The notes beneath the pieces were generated by a model. That model saw only the letters and a program-made list of their open reading frames with translations. It had not been told where the DNA came from and made no database searches. From the NCBI GenBank assembly GCA_028749475.1, contig JAQVWN010000010.1:1-59295 (forward strand): a stretch of DNA of 59,295 bases, written 5' to 3'. This DNA is from Thomasclavelia sp. (GTDB taxonomy: Bacteria; Bacillota_I; Bacilli_A; Erysipelotrichales; Coprobacillaceae). Positions 6,274 to 15,146 of the stretch are shown here, piece after piece. Made by a program: the position numbers and the translations under genes. Positions within the stretch are counted from its first letter, which is position 1; each line of letters starts with the position of its first letter.

Positions 6274-8163
6274 ATGGCTAGAAAAAAACAATTTAAAACG
6301 GAATCAAAAAAGATATTAGATTTAATGATTAACTCTATTTATACTCATCGAGAAATCTTTTTAAGAGAGCTTGTTTCTAATGCATCTGATGCAATTGATA
6401 AATTATATTATAAAGCTTTAACTGAAAACATTTCTTCAATTAATAAAAAAGATTTTAAGATTGACCTTACATTAAATAAAGAAGATAGAACAATTACTAT
6501 CGAAGATAATGGGATTGGGATGGATAAAGATGAACTAGAAAAAAATCTAGGGACTATAGCTAATAGTGGATCATTAAACTTTAAACAAGAAAATGATCAT
6601 GATGATATTGATATTATTGGTCAATTTGGTGTTGGTTTCTACTCAGCTTTTATGGTTGCAAAACAAGTTGATGTTTATTCTAAAAAATATGGAGAAAATG
6701 AAGCTCATTTATGGACTAGTAAAGTAACTGATGGTTACGAAATTAAAGACTGTGACTTTAATCATAATGGAACAAAAATTGTTCTTCATTTAAAAGACAA
6801 TACCCCAGAAGAAAACTTTGATGATTATTTAAATCAATTTGAAATTAAATCACTAATTAAAAAATACAGTGATTATGTTCATTATCCAATTAAAATGGAT
6901 TTAACAACTTCTAAGAAAAAAGAAGATAGTGATGAATATGAAGAAGTTGTTGAAAATACAACTTTGAATTCTATGATTCCATTATGGAAAAGAAATAAAA
7001 GAAGTATCAAAAAAGAAGAATACAATGAATTCTATAAAGATAAATTTAATGACTATACTGATCCATTAAAAGTAATTCATACTAGTGTTGAAGGAACAGT
7101 TTCTTATGATGCATTATTATTCATTCCTTCTAAAACTCCAATGAATTATTATTCAAAAGATTATGAAAAAGGACTTCAATTATATTCTAGAGGAGTATTT
7201 ATTAAAGATAATGCTAGTGAACTAATTCCTGAACATTTTAGATTTGTTAAAGGATTAGTTGATTCTCAAGATTTATCATTGAATATTTCTCGTGAAATGC
7301 TTCAACATGATCGACAACTTCAAATTATTGCTGGAAAACTTGAAAAGAAAATTAAATCTGAATTAGTTAAAATGTTAGAAAAAGATCGTGAAACATATGA
7401 AAAATTCTTTGCTAATTTTGGTATCCAATTAAAAGCCGGAATTTATCAAAGTTATGGTTCTTTAAAAGATGAACTGCAAGATTTACTTTTATATTATTCT
7501 TCTAAAGAGGATAAAATGATTACTTTAAAAGAATATGTAAGTAATATGCCTGATAGTCAAAAAGAAATTTACTTTGCTTCTGGTGAAACAAGAGACAAAA
7601 TCTCATTATTACCTCAAGTAGAAGCAGTTAAAGATAAAGGATTTGATATTTTATACTTAACTGATAATATCGATGAATTCTGTTTCCAAATGATGAGAGA
7701 ATATGACAAAAAAGCCTTTAAGAATGTAGCTCAAGGTGATTTAGATATTGAATCTGAGGATGAAAAGAAAGCTACTGCTAAAAAAGAAGAAGATAACAAA
7801 GAAATGTTAGACTCTATTAATGAAGCTTTAAAAGGAAAAGTTGAAAGCGTCAAACTATCATCTAGATTAAAATCTCATCCTGTTTGTTTAGTTTCTAAAG
7901 AAGGTATTTCATTTGAAATGGAAAAAGTATATAACTCTATGCCAGATGGTCAAAGTGTTAAGGCTAGTAGAATACTTGAAATAAATCCTAATCATGATAT
8001 CTTTGAGGCAATTAAAAAAGTTTACAGTAAAGATAAAACAAAAATTAATGATTACGCTAATTTATTATATGATCAAGCCTTACTTATTGAAGGGTTCCAA
8101 TTAGAAAATCCAGTGGAATTTTCTAATCAAATCTGTCAGTTGATGATAGATGCTAATAAATAA
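6274..8163 (+). CDS. htpG: Molecular chaperone HtpG (Hsp90)
   Basis: Cytosolic ATP-dependent dimeric chaperone. The start is ATG 6274 (629 aa, MARKKQFKTESKK), with AGGAGA at 6261-6266. A TTG 33 bases earlier is in frame but lies inside the CIRCE operator and has no ribosome binding site. The GHKL ATPase domain shows ELVSNASDAIDKL, DNGIGM, and GQFGVGFYSAFMV. The middle domain has SRGVFI and SLNISREMLQ, and the C-terminal dimer domain is complete. Control by two CIRCE boxes makes it part of an HrcA regulon, unlike B. subtilis htpG, which is CIRCE-independent. Confidence 0.95.
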   Translation: MARKKQFKTESKKILDLMINSIYTHREIFLRELVSNASDAIDKLYYKALTENISSINKKDFKIDLTLNKEDRTITIEDNGIGMDKDELEKNLGTIANSGSLNFKQENDHDDIDIIGQFGVGFYSAFMVAKQVDVYSKKYGENEAHLWTSKVTDGYEIKDCDFNHNGTKIVLHLKDNTPEENFDDYLNQFEIKSLIKKYSDYVHYPIKMDLTTSKKKEDSDEYEEVVENTTLNSMIPLWKRNKRSIKKEEYNEFYKDKFNDYTDPLKVIHTSVEGTVSYDALLFIPSKTPMNYYSKDYEKGLQLYSRGVFIKDNASELIPEHFRFVKGLVDSQDLSLNISREMLQHDRQLQIIAGKLEKKIKSELVKMLEKDRETYEKFFANFGIQLKAGIYQSYGSLKDELQDLLLYYSSKEDKMITLKEYVSNMPDSQKEIYFASGETRDKISLLPQVEAVKDKGFDILYLTDNIDEFCFQMMREYDKKAFKNVAQGDLDIESEDEKKATAKKEEDNKEMLDSINEALKGKVESVKLSSRLKSHPVCLVSKEGISFEMEKVYNSMPDGQSVKASRILEINPNHDIFEAIKKVYSKDKTKINDYANLLYDQALLIEGFQLENPVEFSNQICQLMIDANK

Positions 8164-8168
8164 TGTTT

Positions 8169-8202
8169 AGGATAATAAGACTAGTCTTATTATCCTTTTT
8201 TT
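8169..8202 (+). terminator. htpG terminator
   Basis: AGGATAATAAGA (8169-8180) pairs with TCTTATTATCCT (8185-8196), loop CTAG, followed by six T. Confidence 0.85.
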
Positions 8203-8228
8203 ATTAAAATAGGGATGAGGTGATTAAA

Positions 8229-8762
8229 ATGGAATTAAATGAATGTATAAATACTAGGAGAAGTATTAGAAAATACCAAGATAAGTTAGTCCCAAGAAAA
8301 GATTTAGAAGATATTGTTGAAGCTGGAATAAATGGGCCAACGTGGAAAAACTCACAAACTTCACGTTATTTTGTTATTCAAGATGCTTCTAAGGCTGAAG
8401 ACTTCTGCAAAACATGTTTACCTGAAAGAAACGCAAACAACGCTAAAAACGCATCTATTATTGTTGTGGGGTTTATTAAAAATGTATCAGGACATAATAA
8501 TGAAAAACAACCCGACAATGAACTAGGTAATATGTGGGGAGCGTTTGATATGGGATTATGCGTTGAAAATATGTTGCTTAAAGCTCATGAATTAGGATTA
8601 GGAACTTTGGTTATGGGAATTAGAGATGGTGCTGCAATTAAAAAGTATTTCCATATTGATGACGATATAATCATTGGACCAGTAATATCAGTTGGATATC
8701 CTGATATTCATCCTACAAAACCTCCAAGAAAATCAATAAATGATGTTAGTAAATTCTATTAA
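8229..8762 (+). CDS. Nitroreductase-family FMN oxidoreductase
   Basis: 177-aa member of the nitroreductase fold, which uses FMN and NAD(P)H to reduce nitro, quinone or related substrates. The FMN-binding start INTRRSIRKYQD is followed by the helix region TWKNSQTSRYF, and the C-terminal half has GLGTLVMGI and a final GYPD..P motif before PPRKS. The start is ATG 8229, because AGGTGA (8217-8222) is spaced correctly for it; an in-frame GTG at 8220 is part of that ribosome binding site. The physiological substrate cannot be inferred. Confidence 0.85.
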   Translation: MELNECINTRRSIRKYQDKLVPRKDLEDIVEAGINGPTWKNSQTSRYFVIQDASKAEDFCKTCLPERNANNAKNASIIVVGFIKNVSGHNNEKQPDNELGNMWGAFDMGLCVENMLLKAHELGLGTLVMGIRDGAAIKKYFHIDDDIIIGPVISVGYPDIHPTKPPRKSINDVSKFY

Positions 8763-8792
8763 AAAAGAGTCCAATTATATTTGGACTCTTTT
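8763..8792. terminator. Bidirectional terminator between the nitroreductase gene and the minus-strand operon
   Basis: AAAAGAGTCCAA (8763-8774) pairs with TTGGACTCTTTT (8781-8792). A-runs on the left serve as the U-tract for the minus strand. The stop codon of the minus-strand gene lies in the loop. Confidence 0.8.
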
Positions 8793-9791
8793 AATTTTAT
8801 CTAATATTTTATTTTGATAATTAGAAATATCAAATGATGTTGTTAAATAGAATAATTTGTTATCTTGAATAGTAATTAAACCTGTTTGGATATTATTCTC
8901 AAATATTTGATAAGCGTTGTTTTCTATCTTTTTAGTTTTATACTCTTTTGTTATTTTTTTTAGATAAGTATTTAAATATGAGGTATTAGATGTTTTATAA
9001 ACTTCTAAATATAAAGTATCACTTTTATTAGTTTGGACTAAAAAGTATGTGTTATCAATTAAAATAGAATTTGTTTTAGTTAGTCGGTTACTAGTTGATG
9101 TTTTATTAAAATCTTTTAAAGTAATTAGACTGCTTTGGTAATTGTTAACTGATTGTGATGTACGTTGTTTATCATCAATTACAAATGAACAAAGGGAACC
9201 AACTATTAATAAGACAAGTAATACTTTAGTAGTGCTATTAATAATCTTATAAACTTTATAATTAATTTTCTTTTTAAATAATTGAATTAATAATTTTGTT
9301 AGAAAATAATAGGTAATTATAAAACAAATAATTAATGGAGTGAAATGTAAGAATGTAGATCCATCAGTGACATAATTACTAATTGATGAATTTGTGTTTG
9401 TTAGTTCGAATACAAATGTTGAAAGAACTAAACAAATTAAGAAAGCACATATTTTGTTTAATATAGTAGGACGATAAACTTTTTCTTCCTTAGGATCTTT
9501 AAGACTTTTAGAACTTCTAAAAACAAGCATTTTACGAAGCTTACCACAATAGTCGTAACCTAAGGCTGTATAATCATTGATTAAGGCATCCATTTGTTTC
9601 TTTCTAGTAAGTTTTGTAGCATTAGCTTTATAGTTAAGAACTTTATATTTGTGTTTACCTTTAGTTGGAACTAGCTTAGTAAATATGTCTATATTTTTGG
9701 GTTGGAGTTCTTTTTTATCAAGTTCATTTAAATATTCTTGGAAGTAATCTGTTTCATCATTAGAAAACCATAGAATTTTATATTTATTCAT
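8775..9791 (-). CDS. DUF2812-like membrane protein of unknown function
   Basis: 338 aa. The N-terminal 90 residues look like a DUF2812 domain (KYKILWF start, a KHKYKVLNY strand, GYDYCGKLRKMLVF). Two or three membrane segments follow (about 108-128, 145-170, 190-208) and then a Lys/Thr/Asn-rich soluble C-terminal part. DUF2812 proteins are usually encoded next to PadR regulators, but here the gene follows a Na/phosphate symporter with one shared base (TAATG), so the two are co-translated. I do not recognise the C-terminal domain, and a role in the phosphate system is only a contextual guess. Confidence 0.55.
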   Translation of the reverse strand: MNKYKILWFSNDETDYFQEYLNELDKKELQPKNIDIFTKLVPTKGKHKYKVLNYKANATKLTRKKQMDALINDYTALGYDYCGKLRKMLVFRSSKSLKDPKEEKVYRPTILNKICAFLICLVLSTFVFELTNTNSSISNYVTDGSTFLHFTPLIICFIITYYFLTKLLIQLFKKKINYKVYKIINSTTKVLLVLLIVGSLCSFVIDDKQRTSQSVNNYQSSLITLKDFNKTSTSNRLTKTNSILIDNTYFLVQTNKSDTLYLEVYKTSNTSYLNTYLKKITKEYKTKKIENNAYQIFENNIQTGLITIQDNKLFYLTTSFDISNYQNKILDKIKRVQI

Positions 9792-11461
9792 TATTTATTA
9801 AATGCACTTTCTACAACTTTATGTTGATAAGCATTATCATCTAAAACATATGCTTCGGAAATATTTTGACAGTGATCACCTATACGTTCTAAGTTAGATA
9901 AGATATCCACATATATAGAATTTACGATTGCTGATTCTTCAGCGTTTTTAGAAACTCGAGTAATATGACGAGCTTTAGCTTTACGATTAAAGTAATCTAA
10001 ATCACTTTCTTTTTCATCAACATAATCAATAGCATCTAAATCATGAGTATCAAAAGCGATAATAGCTTTGTCTAACATTTCAATAGACATATTAAGCATT
10101 GTATCAACATCTTCTCTAGCTTCTTTAGAGAAATCTTCTTTTTCATCAAAGACTTGTTGATAATAATTTGCAATGTTCATACATAAATCACCAATACGTT
10201 CAAAATCTTTAATAGCAGTCATATTTGCATAATATGAATTACTATCATGATCATTTAAGGTTTCATGAGATATTAAGACTAAATATTCACTAATTTTAGA
10301 ATCTAAAGTATTAATCGCATTTTCCATTTCTACTACACTATCATAGGCTTTAACACTTTTTACATCAAAGTAACTTTTATTGTTTTGAAGTGCTTCAATA
10401 GTAATTTGTCCCATTTCTAAAGTCTTTTTCTTAGCAATTTCTAAAGCGTGAGAAGGGAATAATTCAATGACGTTAGTATCTAATTCTGATAAATCCATTT
10501 CAATTTCTTTAGTATCGTTAGGAATAATCTTTTTAACTAAAACAACAATTTTTTTAATGAATGGGAAGAATAGAATAGTAGTTGTAATATTAAAGATACC
10601 ATGAGCAATAGCCAGTTGTAATTCTGGCGAAACATTAATAATCTTTGCAATCCAAAGTATCAACTCCTGGAATGGATATAATAGGAGCATAAATATTAAA
10701 GACCCTACTACGTTAAATAGCACATGGAAAAAGGCTGCTCTTTTAGCAGGTATAGAACCACCAATAGAAGCAAGTATTGCTGTAATAGTAGTACCAATGT
10801 TAGAACCAAATAAGAATGGAAGAGCAATAGATAAACCAATTGCACCACTACCATACATTTGTTGAACAATTGCAATAACAGCTGCTGATGATTGAATAGC
10901 AGTTGTAAGAATTGTTCCACCAAGTAATCCTAACCAAGGATTCTCAGATAATACTTTAGCTACTTGAGTAAATTCAGGAACATTAGCTATTTCCCCTAAA
11001 TTTGTACCCATTAAATCTAATCCATAGAATAAACATCCAAAACCAAATATAATTTGTCCTAAGTATTTAGTCTTCTTATTCTTAGAGAACATAAGGAAAC
11101 ATGCTCCTACAATGATAAAGTAAACAGCATATTTACTTACTTTAAGACCAACAAGGAAAGAAGTAATAACCGTACCAATATTGGCACCCATAATAATTCC
11201 TACAGCTTGATCTAATGTCATTAAACCTGAACGAATAAGTCCAATTGTTAAAGCAGTAGTACCAGAACTTGATTGAATCAAACATGTTACAAAAGCACCA
11301 ATTAATATACCTTTTAAAGGGTTAGAAGTATACTTATCAATTGCATTCTTAAGTTTATCACCAGAATAATTTTTAAGTCCTTCACCCATATAGTCTATTC
11401 CAAAAAGGAATAATCCTAGTCCCGCAAGTATTAACGGCCACTGAATATCAGCTAACGTCAT
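9791..11461 (-). CDS. Na+/phosphate symporter of NptA/YjbB type with C-terminal PhoU-like domain
   Basis: 556 aa. The membrane part has the two inverted repeats of the Na/Pi-cotransporter family, each with its QSSS signature: CLIQSSSGTTAL near 60-71 and TAIQSSAAVIAI near 186-197, plus GANIGT and GSNIGTT motifs. The last 210 residues form a PhoU-like helical bundle with DFERIGD and LERIGDHCQNI. Bacterial relatives import or, more often, export phosphate. The gene is first in a two-gene minus-strand operon, and TTAACA repeats resembling PhoP boxes lie upstream. Confidence 0.9.
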   Translation of the reverse strand: MTLADIQWPLILAGLGLFLFGIDYMGEGLKNYSGDKLKNAIDKYTSNPLKGILIGAFVTCLIQSSSGTTALTIGLIRSGLMTLDQAVGIIMGANIGTVITSFLVGLKVSKYAVYFIIVGACFLMFSKNKKTKYLGQIIFGFGCLFYGLDLMGTNLGEIANVPEFTQVAKVLSENPWLGLLGGTILTTAIQSSAAVIAIVQQMYGSGAIGLSIALPFLFGSNIGTTITAILASIGGSIPAKRAAFFHVLFNVVGSLIFMLLLYPFQELILWIAKIINVSPELQLAIAHGIFNITTTILFFPFIKKIVVLVKKIIPNDTKEIEMDLSELDTNVIELFPSHALEIAKKKTLEMGQITIEALQNNKSYFDVKSVKAYDSVVEMENAINTLDSKISEYLVLISHETLNDHDSNSYYANMTAIKDFERIGDLCMNIANYYQQVFDEKEDFSKEAREDVDTMLNMSIEMLDKAIIAFDTHDLDAIDYVDEKESDLDYFNRKAKARHITRVSKNAEESAIVNSIYVDILSNLERIGDHCQNISEAYVLDDNAYQHKVVESAFNK

Positions 11462-11494
11462 ATAATCACATCCTTACATAAATTTACAAGATAA

Positions 11495-11522
11495 ATTTTA
11501 CTAAAACTTAAGATATAGTAAA
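11495..11522 (-). promoter_or_regulatory. Possible promoter of the Na/phosphate symporter operon
   Basis: On the minus strand, TTTACT (11522-11517), 16-bp spacer, TAAAAT (11500-11495). A moderate match. Confidence 0.35.
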
Positions 11523-11527
11523 GTAAA

Positions 11528-11555
11528 TTAACAAAATCTTAACAAAATATTAATA
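11528..11555. promoter_or_regulatory. PhoP-box-like direct repeats
   Basis: TTAACA-N5-TTAACA-N5-TTAATA: three hexamers repeated every 11 bp in the divergent region between the Na/phosphate symporter and the ABC exporter. The B. subtilis PhoP consensus is TTAACA-like hexamers repeated with about 5-bp gaps. The A+T richness of the region makes chance repeats possible. Confidence 0.4.
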
Positions 11556-11604
11556 ATATATACGATTCATAATTCTTGTGTTATTATTGCAAAAGAGGGA
11601 AAAC

Positions 11605-13335
11605 ATGAATTCGAAAGCTAAAAAATTTTTATCTTACTATAAACCATATAAAAAACTATTCTTTTTAGATATGACTTGTGCAATTATTGCAGCAGGAGTT
11701 ACATTAGTTATTCCATTAATTACTCGTTATATAACTAGTGAGGCTCTAAGCTCTACTACAATAGATACTATTACTATCTATATATTGGCAGGAATTATGA
11801 TTGGGTTACTCATCATAGAGTATGCTTGTAACTATTTTATCGCATATCAAGGACATATTATGGGAACATATATGGAAAGAGATTTAAGGTATGAACTATT
11901 TCAACACTATCAAAAACTAAGTTTTACATTTTATGATGAACAAAAAACCGGTCAGTTGATGTCAAGACTTACAAATGATTTATTTTCATTAACTGAGTTA
12001 TACCATCATGGTCCTGAAGACTTAGTTATTTCTATTATTAAGTTTGTAGGAGCATTTATCATTCTTTTATTTATTGATGTTAAACTTACTTTAATCATCT
12101 TTTTACTATTACCAATTGTTTTAGTGTTTGCAATCTATTTTAATAAAAAAATGAAAAAAGCATTTAAGAGAAATAAAGAAAGAATTGGGGATATAAATGC
12201 TAAAATAGAAGATAATTTATCTGGTATCAGAGTTGTTAAAGGATTTGCAAACGAGGCTGAAGAATTAGATAAATTTAATATTGAAAATGAAAGATATGTT
12301 GAATCTAAAAGACAGTCATATCGTTATATGGGTAAATATAACGCTGGACTCACATTTTTAACATCACTTATAAGCGTAATAGTAATTGTTTTTGGAACAT
12401 TATTTATCTCAAGTGGTGATATTAATACTCCTGATTTAATTGCCTTTTTACTTTATATCACTAATTTAACTGATCCAATTAAAAAATTAATGAACTTTAC
12501 GGAACAGTTCCAAGAAGGAATAACTGGTTATGAAAGATTTAATGAAATGATGGAAATTGAACCAGATATTGTTAATAAAAAAGGTGCTAAAGATATTTTT
12601 AATGTGAAAGGCAATATTGAATTTAAAGATGTCTATTTTAAATATAATTCAAGTAATGATTATATATTAAAGGATGTTTCGTTAAAGATTGATGCAGGTG
12701 AATACTTAGCTATAGTAGGATCTAGTGGAGCCGGAAAAACCACATTTTGTAGCTTATTACCACGTTTTTATGAAATTACTAAAGGTAATATCTATATCGA
12801 TAATCATGATTTAAGTGATTTTACATTATTCTCATTACGTCAAAATATTGGAATAGTTCAACAAGATGTTTACTTATTCAATGGAACAATCATTGATAAT
12901 ATTCGTTATGGAAATCTCCAAGCAACGGATGAAGAATGTATTGAAGCTGCTAAAAAAGCCAATGCTAATGAATTTATAATGGAACTTGAAAATGGTTATT
13001 ATACTGATGTTGGTCAAAGAGGAGTTAAACTTTCTGGTGGACAAAAACAACGATTATCCATTGCAAGAGTATTTTTAAAGAATCCACCAATTTTAATCTT
13101 TGATGAAGCAACCTCAGCTTTGGATAATGAAAGTGAAAAGGTTGTCCAAGATTCTTTAGAAAGTTTAGCTAAAAATAGAACTACTCTAGTAATAGCACAT
13201 CGACTTTCAACGATTAAAAACGCTGATCGAATAGTAGTTTTAGATAATGAAGGAATAGTTGAAGAAGGATCTCATGAAAAATTAATTGCCAATAAAGGTG
13301 AATATGCAAAACTGTATCAATTACAATTTAAATAA
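11605..13335 (+). CDS. ABC exporter half-transporter (MsbA/BmrA type)
   Basis: 576 aa: six-helix membrane domain (about 1-310) fused to an ATPase with Walker A GSSGAGKTT, Q-loop IGIVQQDVYLF, signature LSGGQKQRLSIARV, Walker B ILIFDEATSALD and H-loop VIAHR. It probably works as a homodimer, since no partner half-transporter lies nearby. Family members export drugs, lipids or peptides; the substrate is not evident. Start ATG 11605 is chosen because AGAGGGA precedes it; an in-frame GTG at 11578 lacks a ribosome binding site. Confidence 0.85.
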   Translation: MNSKAKKFLSYYKPYKKLFFLDMTCAIIAAGVTLVIPLITRYITSEALSSTTIDTITIYILAGIMIGLLIIEYACNYFIAYQGHIMGTYMERDLRYELFQHYQKLSFTFYDEQKTGQLMSRLTNDLFSLTELYHHGPEDLVISIIKFVGAFIILLFIDVKLTLIIFLLLPIVLVFAIYFNKKMKKAFKRNKERIGDINAKIEDNLSGIRVVKGFANEAEELDKFNIENERYVESKRQSYRYMGKYNAGLTFLTSLISVIVIVFGTLFISSGDINTPDLIAFLLYITNLTDPIKKLMNFTEQFQEGITGYERFNEMMEIEPDIVNKKGAKDIFNVKGNIEFKDVYFKYNSSNDYILKDVSLKIDAGEYLAIVGSSGAGKTTFCSLLPRFYEITKGNIYIDNHDLSDFTLFSLRQNIGIVQQDVYLFNGTIIDNIRYGNLQATDEECIEAAKKANANEFIMELENGYYTDVGQRGVKLSGGQKQRLSIARVFLKNPPILIFDEATSALDNESEKVVQDSLESLAKNRTTLVIAHRLSTIKNADRIVVLDNEGIVEEGSHEKLIANKGEYAKLYQLQFK

Positions 13336-13355
13336 ATGTCTATTTTTGATATAAT
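13327..13355 (+). promoter_or_regulatory. Promoter of the small membrane protein gene
   Basis: TTTAAA (13327-13332, overlapping the end of the ABC exporter gene), 17-bp spacer, TATAAT (13350-13355). Confidence 0.5.
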
Positions 13356-13373
13356 AATTTTGGCGGTGATAAT

Positions 13374-13619
13374 ATGAATACCATTTATACAATACTATTT
13401 ATTATTTTAATATTACTTTTAGTCTATTTAGGTGTTAGAATGTTTTTAAAAACTGAAGATATGAGTAGAGAAGTTGAAAAGACTTTTAAAGAAAAGAATA
13501 ATAATTTAGATGACACAAATAAAACTTTAGATGATACTTATCAAAAAATGCAATCAGCAAATGGAATATTAGAAAAAGTAAATAAAATATTTACTAGTAT
13601 TAATAATAATATGAAATAA
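13374..13619 (+). CDS. Small single-pass membrane protein with coiled coil
   Basis: 81 aa. One membrane segment at about 4-24 (IYTILFIILILLLVYLGVRMF) is followed by a charged heptad-like helix to the end (EKTFKEKNNNLDDTNKTLDD). The layout resembles the DUF948/YtxG-like protein at 25395 but I see no specific family signature. It has its own promoter, the ribosome binding site GGCGGTGA and a terminator, so it is likely a real gene. Function unknown. Confidence 0.6.
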   Translation: MNTIYTILFIILILLLVYLGVRMFLKTEDMSREVEKTFKEKNNNLDDTNKTLDDTYQKMQSANGILEKVNKIFTSINNNMK

Positions 13620-13638
13620 ACTCGAAAGAGTTTATTTT
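13614..13638 (+). terminator. Terminator of the small membrane protein gene
   Basis: AAATAAACTC, GAAA tetraloop, GAGTTTATTT, then a short T-rich tail. Confidence 0.65.
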
Positions 13639-13669
13639 AATTCTAAGAAAGGGAATAATTAGATAAATT

Positions 13670-14779
13670 ATGAATTTAAAACATTTTGCGGTAGAAGCTT
13701 GGATGACTGAACATGAGAATACTTGTAAATATAATTTAGGTGATACTTGCACTAAGTGTTTAACGTTAGAAGAGTTATTAATTCTAGATGGTAGTAAAAA
13801 TGAAGTTATTAATAAACTTCTAAATACTACTTTGGACTATGGTCCAATAGTAGGCAGTGAAAGTCTTCTAAAGGAGATTATTAAATTATATAAAAAAGGT
13901 GATATTACCAACATCACGACAACTCATGGTTGTATTAATGCTAATGAACTTGTCTTAACTGAAGTATTAAATTCAAATGATCATATAGTTAGTATTACAC
14001 CAACTTATGAACAATTGTTTAATTTACCAGATAGTTATGGAGTAGAATGTAGTGTTATACCTCTAAATGAAAAAGATTGGTCATTAGATATGCTTGCAAT
14101 AAAAAATAGTATTAAAAGTAACACTAAAATGATTTGTCTTGATAATCCAAATAATCCCACTGGTAAAATTCTTTCACAACAAGAAGTTGATGAATTAATT
14201 AAAATTGCTAGTGAAAATAATCTTTATTTATTCTTTGATGAAGCTTATCGAGGGTTGAACAATGAATATTCAATTTCAGATTTATATGACAAGGGGATAT
14301 GCAGTGGTAGTCTGTCAAAGTTATATTCCTGCCCAGGAATTAGAATTGGGTGGATAAAAGGTCCACAAGATATAATTAAAAGAATAAATAATCGTCGTGA
14401 TTATACTATTATATCAAGTGGTTTTATAAATGATTATTTAGGAACAATAGTTCTTCGAAATAAAGATAAACTTATTAAAAGAAGTAAAGATATTACGAAA
14501 AAGAATAAAGAATTTTTACTTGAATGGTTAAAATCAAATCCACATTTTTCAATTGAATGTGAAAACTTAAGTAGTATTGGTTTCTTACATTATGATTTTA
14601 ATGTCAAATCAATTGATTTTTGTGACTGGTTACAAGAGAAAACTGGAGTTATGTTTGTTCCAGGAAGTTGCTTTAATAAAGAAGGCTACTTAAGATTTGG
14701 TTTTGGCAATGACAATGAAGTAGTCAAAACTGGATTAAATTTAGTAACCCAGTTTGTAAAAGATGAACTTAATCTTTAA
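13670..14779 (+). CDS. Class I/II PLP-dependent aminotransferase
   Basis: 369 aa, fold type I. Motifs are the substrate-arm NPNNPTG (about 162-168), DEAYRG, and SLSKLYSCPGIRIGW with the PLP lysine. The N-terminal part (NLGDTCTKCLTLEELL, then YGPIVGSESLLKEII) resembles the subgroup that includes capreomycidine synthase-like enzymes, but no biosynthetic neighbours support a specialised product, so the substrate stays open. The start is unusual: the best purine-rich site (GAAAGGG, about 13647-13653) is some 16 bases upstream of ATG, and an in-frame TAA just before ATG rules out an earlier start. Confidence 0.75.
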   Translation: MNLKHFAVEAWMTEHENTCKYNLGDTCTKCLTLEELLILDGSKNEVINKLLNTTLDYGPIVGSESLLKEIIKLYKKGDITNITTTHGCINANELVLTEVLNSNDHIVSITPTYEQLFNLPDSYGVECSVIPLNEKDWSLDMLAIKNSIKSNTKMICLDNPNNPTGKILSQQEVDELIKIASENNLYLFFDEAYRGLNNEYSISDLYDKGICSGSLSKLYSCPGIRIGWIKGPQDIIKRINNRRDYTIISSGFINDYLGTIVLRNKDKLIKRSKDITKKNKEFLLEWLKSNPHFSIECENLSSIGFLHYDFNVKSIDFCDWLQEKTGVMFVPGSCFNKEGYLRFGFGNDNEVVKTGLNLVTQFVKDELNL

Positions 14780-14803
14780 TTCTTAATAAAGTTAAACTAT
14801 AAT
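14775..14803 (+). promoter_or_regulatory. comN promoter
   Basis: TTTAAT (14775-14780, overlapping the aminotransferase stop), 17-bp spacer, TATAAT (14798-14803). Confidence 0.5.
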
Positions 14804-14821
14804 GTTGATAGGGTGGTTACA

Positions 14822-15112
14822 ATGATGAACGAGAGAGAAAGTGTGTTTGATAAAAACGATTTAAATAGATTAATTGACTTAAAAAGACATGAATTTAAAG
14901 TAAAAGAAGGACATAACATTACTAATGAATCAATAAAGAAGTTTTTGTTTACCATTAAATGGAAAAAGAAGACTACTTTACCTTTATGTGACTTAGTAGA
15001 TGATATAATGTCGTTAGAATTTTCTGAAGTGTTTGATTATTTATCAGTAGAAGTTATCAAAGAAGCTAATACGATGAATATAAATGCATTCAATGATTTA
15101 ATTTCAAAATAG
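14822..15112 (+). CDS. comN: ComN-like post-transcriptional regulator
   Basis: 96 aa. The pattern LKRHEFKVKEGHNITNESI, then KWKKKTTLPLCDLVDDIMSLEF, and a final DYLSVEVIKEA matches the short Post_transcr family (ComN/YrzD), which in B. subtilis controls comE mRNA and binds DivIVA. Position supports this: in B. subtilis comN lies just upstream of secDF-recJ-apt-relA, and here it is followed directly by recJ-apt-rel with secDF missing. The start is ATG 14822 with AGGGTGG at 14810-14816; the earlier GTG 14813 is inside that site. Confidence 0.65.
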   Translation: MMNERESVFDKNDLNRLIDLKRHEFKVKEGHNITNESIKKFLFTIKWKKKTTLPLCDLVDDIMSLEFSEVFDYLSVEVIKEANTMNINAFNDLISK

Positions 15113-15131
15113 TTGCGTTGCAACTATTTTT
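15106..15131 (+). terminator. comN terminator
   Basis: AAAATAGTTGC, loop GTT, GCAACTATTTT, with a short T-tail. The left arm includes the comN stop codon. Confidence 0.75.
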
Positions 15132-15146
15132 ATTTAAGGAGTAAAT

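Noticed and set aside
13374-13619. Reading the 81-aa membrane protein as a type I toxin or holin.
   Set aside because: It has a long charged coiled-coil tail, its own promoter and a normal ribosome binding site, with no antisense RNA or lysis genes nearby.
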